From Acheta domesticus (Eukaryota > Arthropoda > Insecta > Orthoptera > Gryllidae): DNA of 64,000 bases. Each line of letters opens with the position of its first letter. Position 1 is the stretch's first letter. This document shows positions 44,271 through 54,571 of the stretch, in pieces. The notes beneath the pieces were generated by a model, which saw nothing but the letters and a program-made list of their open reading frames with translations, had not been told where the DNA came from and did not search any database. A program made the position numbers and the translations under genes. The stretch lies in contig JAHLJT010000631.1 in assembly GCA_031308135.1 (NCBI GenBank), forward strand, positions 155,327,276 to 155,391,275, given 5' to 3'.

Positions 44271-44937
44271 ATAGTAATGTGCAAATTAATTGGGACAAGA
44301 CGATTAAACTTTAATTGTGCACATTTATTAATATATGTACAAGACAGTAGCTTACTCTATATGAGTGGCTAATGTGCCCTCTGTACCTGTAATTAGCTTC
44401 TGAACATAGCTTCTGAACTTGTGGCATAGATTCGACCAAGTTAGAGCAAAAATTGCGTAGTTCTCCGTCATGAAACCACACATTTATTAGGTTTACAAAC
44501 ATGAGTTCTCTTTTTGAACAGTCCAATTTACGAAGAACAATACTCTAGAAATTGTCGATGGAATTTAAGTCTGGTTAATTACCAGGCCACTGAAGTATAT
44601 TAATATTGTTTTTGTCCATGAGCCTGTTGACTGCTTTAGATGTGTGATTTGGGGCCAGATCACGCTGAAACGTTCCTCGACCACCTGCAAAATTCTGTAG
44701 GAATGGTGTAAGGATTTCCATGTATTTGGTTGAATTCATCATGCCATCAACTGAAACCGCTCCAAGGACACTTGAAGTGAAGAAATCCCAAAACATGTTT
44801 TGGGAGTATATTTTACTGTCTCTTCAAGATGTTCTGCCCTCACTGCCTCATGCTTGCTTCGTCTGACAAAAGGTGATCTGCAACCTTCAACAATAAAATG
44901 TCACTCATCGTTGAAAATTACACATTTCGTCATTGGA
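44271..44937 (-). pseudogene. Tc1-like transposase, second family, N-terminus missing
   Basis: One terminal repeat is visible at the 3' side (AGTAATGTGCAAATTAATTG at about 44273). The minus strand reads VIFNDE-HF (first Asp), CRSPFVRRSKHEAVRAEHLE, DGMMNSTKYMEIL, FQRDLAPNHTSKAVNRLMDK (second Asp) and NNINILQWPGN, then after a stop the Glu region, INVWFHDGELRNFCSNLVES and ANYRYRGHISHSYRVSY. DNA-binding domain and the other terminal repeat are lost, probably through the adjoining SINE region. Different from the Tc1 element at 31.7 kb. Confidence 0.85.
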
Positions 44938-45044
44938 TGACCAAGATGTATATATTTTGTCCCATACCAATTGTTTTTTCTTAATGGAAGATGTTAAAAC
45001 CTACTCCTTTATTGGAATACGTACCTCCTTCCCCATAATCCTCC

Positions 45045-45395
45045 CTGGCATCTCGTGGTGCAGAGCAAAGTCGCTCACCTTTCAAACAAAAGGAGGTCCG
45101 GGTTCGATTTCCCGACAATCTCGTGTGAAATTTGTCCCAACAAAATGAGTTTACCTGCTTCTCAGGAACTAGTCCAAACCCTGTGAAGCGTTCGAAAACC
45201 CATCCTTGTCCTAATGTCTTCCAAATTCTGGTAGCTGGGTAGTGACGCAGGACCCGCGTGGTAAGAGGCGCACACACGGAGATATTACACACACACGTAG
45301 GTCCTCTTGACAACTGACAGCGACACGTTAATGGAGGATGAGTCCAAATGCAAGCTCTTGATGTTCTTTTAGGGACTTGGAGACGCATTACGTCA
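45045..45395 (+). mobile_element. tRNA-derived SINE
   Basis: TGGTGCAGAGCA (A box) and GGTTCGATTTCC (B box, 45110-45121) with a recognisable anticodon arm between them (CCTTT/AAAGG stem). The tRNA-unrelated body follows (GTTTACCTGCTTCTCAGGAA, AACCCTGTGAAGCGTTCGAA). Plus strand, next to the broken end of the Tc1 element. Confidence 0.7.
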
Positions 45396-45415
45396 ATGTA
45401 GAGACAACAATTAAA

Positions 45416-46465
45416 TTAATGGTGCTATAGAATGGCACAGACTTTCCCATATTAGTTTTCTACTTCCTTTGGTCTCGGCTAGCTATTCAGAATTTCCACA
45501 TTCTCGTGCCAGCTACCATCTATGCCCGCCCAAAGTATATTTTTTGACATTTTATTAATTTTTCGCTTTCTTAATGGCAGAACTAAAATATTAATTTTAA
45601 AGTTTAATAGATATTTTAAAAGACACGTACTCGTAAATATAATGTAAATAAATCGCCACTAATGTAAATATTAACGACGTGAGGAACAAGTCAAAAATAT
45701 TTCATTGTTGTAATTTCAGAAGAAACAAAAGAATAGAGCAATATAGCGTTAATATAATCTAATAGAGTACATTTTGCACTATCCCTACCAAAAGTTTAAA
45801 GAAAAAAAGGAGCCGTTTTTTGGAAAAATCTTGTTTTTGTATTTTTTTAAATTGCAAATATTTCGCGCAATATTGCCAGAAAACATCTGAAAGTTTCGAA
45901 ACAATGTACATATATTGAACTGCCCTTTCTGTAGATAACATTGTTAGGGCAGTCAATCATTCTTCTCCCATGGTACTTCTATGGTAACATTTTATTCGCT
46001 TTATAGCTGAGAAACATCGCTCTGGCTTGCTAGCCTTTGTTGGGATAGTTACCGCAATTCTCAGGAGCTTTACAACTTCTGAAAAAGATAACTTCAAATC
46101 GTTTGAAAAAGGAGCCTCGACATCAGCCAAATCGATTGTGGAATATCAATTTTGAAGAAAATCGGCTGAATGGTTTAGGCGCTAGCGTTGACCACAGACA
46201 GGCGGGTGTTTTGCCGTCAATCGATTTTGCAGTATGAAGAAGCTACAAAACATGGATTTTGGTATCACCACGAGTTAGAGGAATTTGTTTTCTAAATTTA
46301 GCAACAGAATTTATCCCCTTTTTTGTTACCAGACCCCAGCTATAAGAGTTTTTCTGATGAAAATTCGCCGTTTTCCGGCGTATGGTTACATAACTTTCTG
46401 TTCTTACGAACTATTCGTAAGGGGAGAAAATAAAAATAGAATTCAAAGGCTTAGCAAAAAAAGTT
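45416..46465 (+). repeat. AT-rich hairpin family, plus copy
   Basis: Left end GGTGCTATAGAATGGCACAG at 45420, body with an internal deletion, and from 46110 the sub-type also present at 40380-40690 (CCTCGACATCAGCCAAATCG, GCGCTAGCGTTGACCACAGA). Right palindrome is degraded. Confidence 0.7.
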
Positions 46466-47935
46466 AGTTTTCTATTCAAGAACATCATCACCAATTAAAC
46501 ACTTTTTAAAATGGGATGGGGGTGCTACAAAACCCATAAACACTCCTTTTTCGGGCTTTTCGCTACTTTTTAGAAAATAACAAATACAAATTGTTTAATT
46601 GTATTTTTATCAACGGATTTTTCGCTGTGTGGTGCCCACGTTACCCCGCAACAATTTTATGATTATCAAACAATACTTACTAGTCTCGGGACAGCGTGCC
46701 ACATTAGTACGAATATGGCCAATTTTATGTTAAAATCAAATAAATAGAAACTTTTTAAAAGGCCGTAACTCCGACAGGGTTGCCAGATGCTTCATACAAA
46801 CATCCTCAGTTAGATGACTATGAATGCCCCCAATTCCGCGCAATAAGAAAAATTCAGCTTTCCAAACGGGAAATTTGTATTTGCATTAAAATAATATGTA
46901 ATATTTCAAGTTTTTAGGTAGTGACCCTATCAAATGCTTGATTAGTGTTATTTTTTCTTTGAGAACGTTGCAATTAATATTTATGTAAAAAGGTTTTCGT
47001 AATAATAAGTCACAATTTAATATTTAAAATGAAGCTTACATATGCATGCTTATTCCCTATAGCTTAACGGAAATTGCTGGCAGTGACACCGTACTTCTAA
47101 AATATGATTAATATTATATGGCGTGTTCTAAAATTAATTGCAAGTACTGCTAATGTGATAGGTTTATATACTCATGTTGTGCAGGACCAAGATGACTTTT
47201 AGAACACCCCCTACGCTAGAGGTCTAAAAACCAACATAACATTTCTCAAAGTAAATTTGAACGAATTAAAGAAACGATTAATGACAAATCATATATAAAG
47301 TAGAAAACTAAAAAATAAAACTCACTGATAACCTCGTTGTGGTTGTTTTGTGAAAAATTTCTTCGTAATTTGGAAACCCGTTCAAAACCGCACGTTTTGA
47401 TTCATTTCCGCCCATTGGGCGGTATTCTGCGAAGTCAATCTTTGTCCCGCGAGAGAGAGCTGTTTTCCAGCACCAAAAGCGGAATTCCGCCCAATCTGGC
47501 CACCCTGAGCTCCGAAAAATTTTATCCAAAGTATATTGAATTTAGAAAAGTTCAAAGCTTGAAATCTCTACTTTAGGATCCTTGCTTTGAACAATTTAAC
47601 TACTTCATTGCAATCGGCTCAAGTTACGCCGCGCACCATCACAGACCAACATTTGAGCCGCACTGCCGTGTCTGATTTCTTTGTTTACTTATGGTGCGGG
47701 TCCATTACAGATGGAGCGTGTCAAGAGGACCTCCAGGAACGGGTATTCGAGCGGAGGCTGGGTTATACGCTGTGCGAGTTCATTTGTCTGTCGCTGCAAT
47801 GACGTAGTGAAGCAGAGATGCAGTGTAGCCAAACTCACTGTCTTGCTTGCGTTTTCCCTCTGTTTCTTGTGTACGGCGTGTTCAGTAGTTTTCGTTGTGT
47901 GTGTATTTATTTCATAACGCAATTCAACTTTATGA
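46466..47935. other. DNAI7 intron 6, unassigned part
   Basis: AT-rich up to about 47300, more balanced from 47580. The latter part may already belong to the Merlin element, but I could not find its left terminal repeat. Confidence 0.35.
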
Positions 47936-47939
47936 AGCT

Positions 47940-48860
47940 AATGCACGTTGTGGCCACCGAAGAAACTGCAGTTCAGTAGATGAGAGACCAGGGACTTGTT
48001 CCTGCTCAGAAGCAGTTTCTCTTATGTCCGACGCTCCTTACTTCGAGGCAAGCGATCAATGTATTTAGATACTTTTCTTGCCAAATACTACTGAAGGCCA
48101 CCAAAATAACAGAAGGTTCAGGGCTGCTGCTGCGACACTGAACACGTTTTTTCATAACGCGAACGTGACAGTGCGGAAATTACTGCATGCTGTACTGCTT
48201 TGTTATGGCAGACACCTACGAGAGAACGCGGAGGAAATGTGAGCTGAACAATGAAGCTCCAGTTGCGGAAACGACCATTGCAGAATGGTTACAGGCGTTT
48301 AGAGGTGTGTGTCTGAAGGTTTGTACAAACGTTATAAAGAAGAAAGTAAGATAGGAGGCGAAGGACATATTATGGAAATAGACGAGTGCAAGATCGGCCG
48401 CAGGAAATTCCATTGCGGTCGTATGGGGGAAGGAATGTGGATTCTAGGCATGATGATCGGGAAACTCCGGAAATTCGGGAAATTCGGCTAGAAGTGTGTC
48501 CTGATAATAGAAGAGATGCAGCGACTTTGTTGCAACTTGTTGTTCAGCACGTGAAACTGGGTACCATGATTTTCACGGACTTTTGGAGGGGCTACAATCA
48601 GTTACAGCAAAACCATTTTCTACATGAGGCTGTAAACCATTCCCTGTATTTTGTGGGCCCTCTAACAGGAGTACACACAAATAACATACAATCGAGCTGG
48701 CGGCTTTTGCGAAGAAGACCTTCTCGCCGAGGAGGGCGTCATGAGGATATGGTAATGCATCTTGCCGAATATCTTTGGTGACAAGACTGTAAACGATTAA
48801 ATAGAGATCATTTTTGGGAAATTATAGAAGATATAAGAGAGTTGTACCCTGGACAAGAAT
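47940..48860 (+). mobile_element. Merlin (IS1016-like) DNA transposon relic
   Basis: The element is recognised by its transposase (48230-48781). Weak N-terminal similarity (RDQGLVPAQKQFLLCPTLL) begins near 47980 and a polyadenylation-like AATAAA follows at about 48860. I could not identify matching terminal repeats or an 8-9-bp target duplication, so the limits are approximate. Confidence 0.6.
48230..48781 (+). pseudogene. Merlin transposase, catalytic core, frame-shifted
   Basis: TTIAEWLQAFRGVCLK, then GGEGHIMEIDECKIGRRKFH (first catalytic Asp in EIDE), GRMGEGMWILGM, a frame change at about 48455, then LEVCPDNRRDAATLLQLV, TMIFTDFWRGYNQLQ (second Asp), EAVNHSLYFVGPLTGVHTNN and IQSSWRLLRRRP. 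The family motif at this last place is TGxHTNxIE-x-xW; here the catalytic Glu is Gln. Clear ISXO2/Merlin-type DDE transposase, inactive by both lesions. Confidence 0.88.
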
Positions 48861-50736
48861 AAATATATTCAATTAAAGATTTAATATCATTGTGTGGAAT
48901 ATTTGTTAACCCCCTATCCATTCCTGTTTCATATTTCTTACGCTTAGGTAGGCAGTATGATTACAACTAGTGGTGGGGGTGACTTCAGCGAACAAATGCG
49001 CATCGTACTCCGCTCATAACCAAGTCTCCGCTAGAGTTCCCGACGGAACGAGGAATTCCAGGCTCAGATTCTTAGAAAAGCCCACGCTTCTTAGAATAAT
49101 TGTATCATTTAACTTATTCAAATCCTAGCCTCACACAATACATCATAATTCTTAACTTTCAAATTCAAATGTAGAATTACGTATTTTGTTTTAATTATGA
49201 TTCAAGGATATTCTAACTTCATTTCAATTACATTATGTTAAAATTCTCTGATTTGTTGAAGCTTAATTGAATCCCCTTCACGCGTCATCAACGACGCGAG
49301 CCGGAAGTTTTCAGCCTGCTTACAGTGCTCGCTCCACTCGTACATGTCACGTGGCTTTGCATACTAGTGTAATTCATGCCACTTCTCTCAAAACTGTTTG
49401 TAGTTTGTGATTAAGTATAGATTCAGTTCGCGATGGGTTGTGTACGCGCAGTTGAATATTAAGCTATTAGCAATAATTAGCCGTGAACTATGTACGTAAA
49501 TAGTACTACGCAGTGCCTACTCAAAGCAAGAAAATGATGACTGCTCTTTGCTACTAGTCAGGGAATCGCGTAGTTACGAAACTGATGCCACATCGCTACC
49601 TAAACGGGTGTGTATTAACATTTCAATTATGTATTGCATAACTTTCAAACTGCAACAATCACATGTGTACTAGTGCATACTTGTATTACGCTACCAACTA
49701 CAACATTGACCATGCACGTGCTAAAAGTACTAGTGCATCATCATACTGCGTGCCTGAATCCATTGCGCAATCCTGCCGCAATCGCGACACATGTGCCGAC
49801 TGTCGCTACGCTCAGCGCCCTCCGACGTGGGTGCAACACCGCGGGTCATCACCGTGAATTCGCTCATCTGGTCAACGAGCAGAGCAGCTGCCGGGCAGTG
49901 GCGTGATATGCTTCACATTGTATTATATTTCAGCTTATGAACGTGGTGTTTATATTCAGTGCTGTGCCTCTTTTATTACCTATGAATTCATTGGTCATTC
50001 GTTTAAATTTCAGCAACCCCATTAAAACATCTACGGTGCTCTTACATGTCAGTTAGTTACTCTCATAGGAGAAGACATTCAATTAATCCATTATTTTATC
50101 TAATGGTAATTTAAATTCAATTATATGTCCTAATTCAATCACGTCTACTGAATCACCCAAGTGACCACTGAATCACCCAAGCCTCTTGTAATTGCAATCC
50201 ATTGCAGTTATTTACGGGCGTGTGTATTCGCTCTCTCAACATACACGGGTCCTTCGAAGCTATTGAAAGGTAAGTGCTGAATGGTGCCGTCATAGGGCAT
50301 TCGCCTTCAACCGGTTCACTGTTAATTACGCCAACTCTAACAGTTATCTAAATTACAATACTCTAGTTCACCTGAGAATTTGCTAAAATAGTTCGAGCAT
50401 TTCAGGAGTTTTATTTCCATAAAACTTGTTTCGTTTTCCGCTTTTATTGTTGTGTGGGAGGATACTCTGAAATGAATTTAAAACAAAAAGTGATTTTCTG
50501 TAGATTTAATAAATTCAATGAATAATCATAAAATACTTGTTGTTAGTACTTTAGTGTGGACCAAGTGATTTTTACCACTTTTGAAAGTTTGACCGAAAAC
50601 GTGGAATGAAGAAAATGAACGCAACATCAACAACGGCTCCTTTGCAGACGCCCGCGCCGGTGACTGCAATGACATGGCAAACGATTTGGAATTGTTTTCA
50701 TGTTTATTTGTTTTTAATTGTGTGTTTTTAAAACAG
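48861..50736 (+). other. DNAI7 intron 6, end; unassigned
   Basis: No recognised element. A short tandem duplication TGAATCACCCAAG occurs at about 50149-50180. Confidence 0.4.
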
Positions 50737-50903
50737 GACCGCTAAAGAATGTGTTTTCAACGACATTGGAGTATCCATTGTGATACCCGCTTACCTAACC
50801 AAAATTGATCTTGTTGTGAGAGGACTGTTTGTTAATTACGATCACTTCAGCACCTTGTGTCATTCAAGTACACCTGTTCCACTTCCTGAAGATATGAAGC
50901 AAG
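50737..50903 (+). CDS. DNAI7: DNAI7 exon 7 (last exon visible)
   Basis: Acceptor TTAAAACAG, donor GTGTGT (alternative donor one base earlier). The exon restores the split codon and reads TAKECVFNDIGVSIVIPAYL and later VVRGLFVNYDHFSTLCHSST. The family has a related block, F-x-(x)n-I-P-x-x-L then V-R-L-L-x-x-x-YDH-(V/F)-S-x-L-x-x-x-STP, so the YDHFS...STP signature fixes the identity. The exon ends in phase 1. I found no convincing next exon between 50.9 and 64 kb. Confidence 0.86.
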
Positions 50904-51499
50904 GTGTGTTCATCGAAAAAACGACATTGTAAGGTTACATAATTGTTTATCAGCAATCTCATTATGTGAGATAGTACTATTAATATGACCAGATTATTTG
51001 AATGCGCGATAATTTATATTTATTAAATCTATTTGAAAAAATGTCGACTTTTGCAGTGTATGAAATAAGTTTAATACTTCAGTGGTTATGAGAGGCACAT
51101 TCTTGTGATCCAGGTATTTTATTTTGAGAGACAATAACAGTTTGTAAGACTTTTGGATAGTGAGAATACTGATGTGGTATTTTTGACATTATTCCATGAA
51201 GAAATAGTGCAAGTTACTCTGTCAACTTCATACATTTCTGTAGAAAACCGACTTTGCCGTCATCATAAGTCTACCAATATAATGAAATAAAATATAAATA
51301 CAATCCAAAGTGAAAAAAAAAGAAAATAATAAGTACAAAGGGGATAAATCGTTTCCTGTATTATTTCAGTAGTATACCTTTGGGTTCCGGCTCTCACACG
51401 CAACCAATCTTTATAAATGAGGGCTCTAAAGAAAGAGAATTTCACGGAGACTTGACGAATTCCACTTTGACATTAAAAATATGGATGATTTCTTTTAAA
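50904..51499 (+). other. Intron after exon 7; unassigned
   Basis: AT-rich, nothing recognised after the splice donor. Confidence 0.4.
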
Positions 51500-51725
51500 A
51501 AAACGCATCGATAATATTCATGTAAAAAGCAACCCGCATCACATGTCAACATATATCGGCAAATAACTCATAAACAAAGCGTTTTAGAGCTTTAAAAAGT
51601 AAAATTTTGAGGCCGCAGGCCTCAAAGAAGCGTTTTTCACACCATAATCTACAAGATGAGACATTCTCCGATCCATTCAATTAAATTTTTGGTTCCACGC
51701 TTCAATACTATCAAGGTCACCTCAA
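51500..51725. repeat. Dispersed repeat shared with 24390-24612
   Basis: Same ordered motifs as the intron 3 copy (GCAACCCGCA, AAATAACTCATAAACAAAGC, CTCAAAGAAGCGTTTTTCAC, ACCATAATCTACAAGATGAG). Confidence 0.6.
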
Positions 51726-53455
51726 TATTTCAACCCTTCCTGCTGGTAGCAATTTTTGTGGCGACACGCTTAGAAGGCTTAGATTCGACAATCTTTATTT
51801 ACGCTTTCTGTTAACACCGTAGTTTGTGCAGTCTGACGAGGATTATTTGCATAATCAATAATTTAAGATTTGCTCTCCAGCAACAACTAGAAGTATTATT
51901 ATAGTTGCTTGATACCTATACCTATGAAGATTGTTTCTTATTCGTGAAGTGAAACTATTCAATTAACATTTTTTCGTGATCTATAAATGCTGTGAACTTA
52001 ATTGTGGAGGGAAGAGTGGTCAGGAAGGGTGTTCAGTGAAGAGTGAAGACTGTGTTTGTGTTTTACCTGTACCAATATTTTCCTATTATCATTATCATTC
52101 GATGAAATTTTCAAGTTAACGAGTTCAGACACGTAGCTTTCTCAAAAGTATAAAGCTAATATTTTTGTGACTATCACGAAAAACTAAAACCTAACTGACA
52201 AAGAATATTGAATAATTACTTCAAATGTCTTTAAGTAAGTATTGGGAATTGTTCCAAGCAAATTCTCCATGATATTGAATAAATATTTATTGAAAATTTC
52301 TTTTACACATTAATTGCATTGTTTTTTTTATTTGTAATTGTGTTAGTACATTGCAAGTTACCTTTATATATTTTAAACAAATAAACACGTGTCGTTAACT
52401 ACGTTCCCTTTTTGAATGAAAATAGAACGATAGGGATGAGTGTGGGGTCTAACACGCGAGAGTTTTCGCATGGGTACGCAGAGGTAGTGGGGGAAAACTT
52501 GTGCTATGGCACAACACAAAGAACAAACTTTTTAAAGTAGCTAATGTAAAATAGCTTGAAATAAATGGAAAACAAAAATCAATACGCGCTAGCCTACAAT
52601 ACTACGTGAATCAATTAAAGTACCACTAAATTTAAAATTATAGAAAGGATAGTGCAAGTCACCCGACAACTGCCAACGATCGCAGTCCAAACGCACGATT
52701 TAAATGTTGGCGGTATCTGGAAGTATGTACACCAACGCCCAGCTCCAAACTCATATTGTAAATAAAACACCGTTTGATATTAAACTCAAGGTGTCGGTTC
52801 GTTAAGATATTAAAAATGCAAACATCGTTTGAGCAACATTCCCATGTACCGAAGTGGGCTTACTAATGCCTTCAAAATTGTTTCTAATGCTAACAAATGG
52901 TATTTAGTATTCAAAGATGAAAGCATTAGTTTGATAATTTTTTGGCTCGGAATTGCTTTTCTTGAGGTACATAAGGATGCAGAAAATAATTCAATACTTT
53001 TAGTATACAAATAATTTTTCAATTTTCACACCCCAGCAAGCTGGTACCCTGACTCTCCAAAACCCACTCGGTTCTTCATAACAAATCAAGGAAAGTTAAA
53101 TAATATTGTAATGAGTAGGTCTGTTCTTGCCCGATCCGGTATTTTCGCACTTCTTTACTTGACTTTCTCAAGACTAAAAACCTTTTCTATTATTTGACTA
53201 TCAAGGAAAGCGAAAAGCTAACTCTCAAGGAAGATTGAAAAATTTCTTCACATGTTGTTTTTAAAGAAGTATGAATTTTTCCAAGAACATCTCTCTATAA
53301 TGCTGAATAAACTTTAACTGAAAATTTATGGAAAACCTCTCATTATTATTTAAACTAAAACCTCTCATTTATGGAAAGGATAGACAAATGGATAGGGAAA
53401 AGGTGGGATTTAACATGCGAGAGTTCTCGCACGGGTACGCTAGTATAAATATATT
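51726..53455. other. Unassigned AT-rich stretch
   Basis: No exon or element recognised. A short motif pair, ACACGCGAGAGTTTTCGCAT (about 52452) and ACATGCGAGAGTTCTCGCAC (about 53412), is shared between two points and contains the palindrome GCGAGAG...CTCGC. Confidence 0.4.
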
Positions 53456-53467
53456 TATTATTATTAC

Positions 53468-53498
<31 letters not shown>

Positions 53499-53504
53499 TC
53501 TCTA
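53456..53504. repeat. ATT trinucleotide repeat, LINE tail
   Basis: Uninterrupted ATT units directly after the 3' UTR of the RLE LINE. On the element strand this is an AAT tail, as many RLE-type and I-type LINEs have. Confidence 0.8.
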
Positions 53505-53545
53505 TATCACGACTAAAGATGTTATGAGTCGGCTGAATATAAAAT

Positions 53546-54289
53546 CTACTCCAGATTGCAACCAGTTGGAGGAGCAGATCTTGGGACTGTCGGTGCTTTG
53601 CGTAAAATGTAGGCTGTTCCAAATAAAGCAATTTCTTGCACTTCACAGTCTTTTGAATTACCTGGGAGTTTAGACAAGTTCTTACACAAATTTTGCGGAA
53701 CAAATCCGAGAGCTCCAATAACTATCGGGACGACTTGTGCTTTTACGCCCCACATTCGGCAGATCTCGATTTCCAAACTCTTGTATTTAAGACGTTTCTC
53801 TGCCTCCTTGGTAACGACGTTTTGGTCGCAAGGTACAGCAACATCGATAAGTAAACACGATTTTTTCTCCAAATCCCCGATAACTATATTCGGTTTGTTT
53901 GCTGGTATCGTGCGATCAGTTTGAATTTGTTGGTCGTACAATATCGTACACAATCCAACAGACGTCACCGGTTTTGGTGAGTGTTCGTACCACTTGGGGA
54001 ATGTGTTTGGAACTTCGAGGGCGGTATAGATCTGCCAGTGGAGGTAGCTACACACCCTGTCGTGTCTTTTCAAATATTCGGGCTTTGCTAGGATTGGACA
54101 TGCTGAGACAATGTGATCAAAGGTTTCTACGTGTTCCTGGCAAATGAGGCATTTATCATTTTGGGAAATTTTGAGAACCGGTTTATCATATTGTCGTGTT
54201 CTCAAGGCCTGATCTTGAGCAGCTACTAGAACTGCATCCGATTTTGGCTTCATTGTTCCCCTTTTAAGACACATAAATAATTGATCTTT
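53546..54289 (-). pseudogene. RLE LINE C-terminus: zinc finger and restriction-like endonuclease
   Basis: About 242 codons stay open. Order: AVLVAAQDQALRTRQYDKP, a CCHC finger (CLICQ...FDHIVSACP), a helical linker (KRHDRVCSYLHWQIYTALEV) and the endonuclease core with PNIVIGD, the acidic strand LLIDVAVPCDQNVVTKEAEK, KYKSLEIEI and AQVVPIVIGALG. This arrangement is that of LINEs with a C-terminal restriction-like endonuclease. Residues just before 54274 continue the frame found at the far side of the inserted LINE. The rest of the ORF is broken, so the element as a whole is dead although this part looks well conserved. Confidence 0.87.
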
Positions 54290-54571
54290 CTTGATTTGAT
54301 TCGATTGAATAGGGTTTAGAGGGCGCTTCGACTGCTGTGGTCATTTGCGCCCATGCCAGAGTATTTGGAGAAAAAAAATTTCAGTGTTGCATATGAAACT
54401 TACTCACGGTTTAAAAGCATGTACATCGGCTAAAAAGAAGGCTCGAATTCTGCTTCAAGCATACATGTAGAAATGGCAGAAGGAAAATAGAAAAAGGGCG
54501 CGTAAAATTTATCTTAAAACGTAAAATTGGCTGTAAAGGGGCCAAAAAACAACATAAAACATTGTTATCTT

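Larger units (their letters stand above)
9422..50903 (+). other. DNAI7: DNAI7 (CASC1) homologue, gene span of seven 5' coding exons
   Basis: Seven exons with canonical GT/AG borders join into one open protein (apart from a one-base problem in exon 2) that matches the N-terminal and core CASC1 region. DNAI7 is an axonemal dynein-associated factor of motile cilia and sperm flagella; that role is known for the family and inferred here. Introns are 4109, 3698, 9913, 166, 14575 and 8190 bp. Splice phases agree across every later junction (0 after exons 3, 4 and 5; a codon split 2+1 between exons 6 and 7). About 277 codons are present. The C-terminal half typical of the family is not seen before 64 kb, so the gene must run off the right side. 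All transposons inside the span lie in introns. Confidence 0.85.
53456..54294 (-). mobile_element. RLE-type (R2/NeSL-like) LINE, 3' part
   Basis: Downstream half of a LINE whose other part lies at 59915-63130. On the minus strand the protein ends at 53546 and the element ends in an AAT trinucleotide tail (plus-strand ATT repeats at 53456-53504). It is cut at 54294 by an I-type LINE. Confidence 0.85.

Noticed and set aside
45045..45125. Possible tRNA gene at the SINE head
   Set aside because: The anticodon arm pairs, but there is no acceptor stem and the sequence continues as a SINE.
47681..47922. Possible small membrane protein gene
   Set aside because: Hydrophobic frames on both strands of the same sequence, no start context or family; likely chance or part of the Merlin element.
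52829..53014. Possible further DNAI7 exon
   Set aside because: Open frame without acceptor and donor in register and without resemblance to the family.
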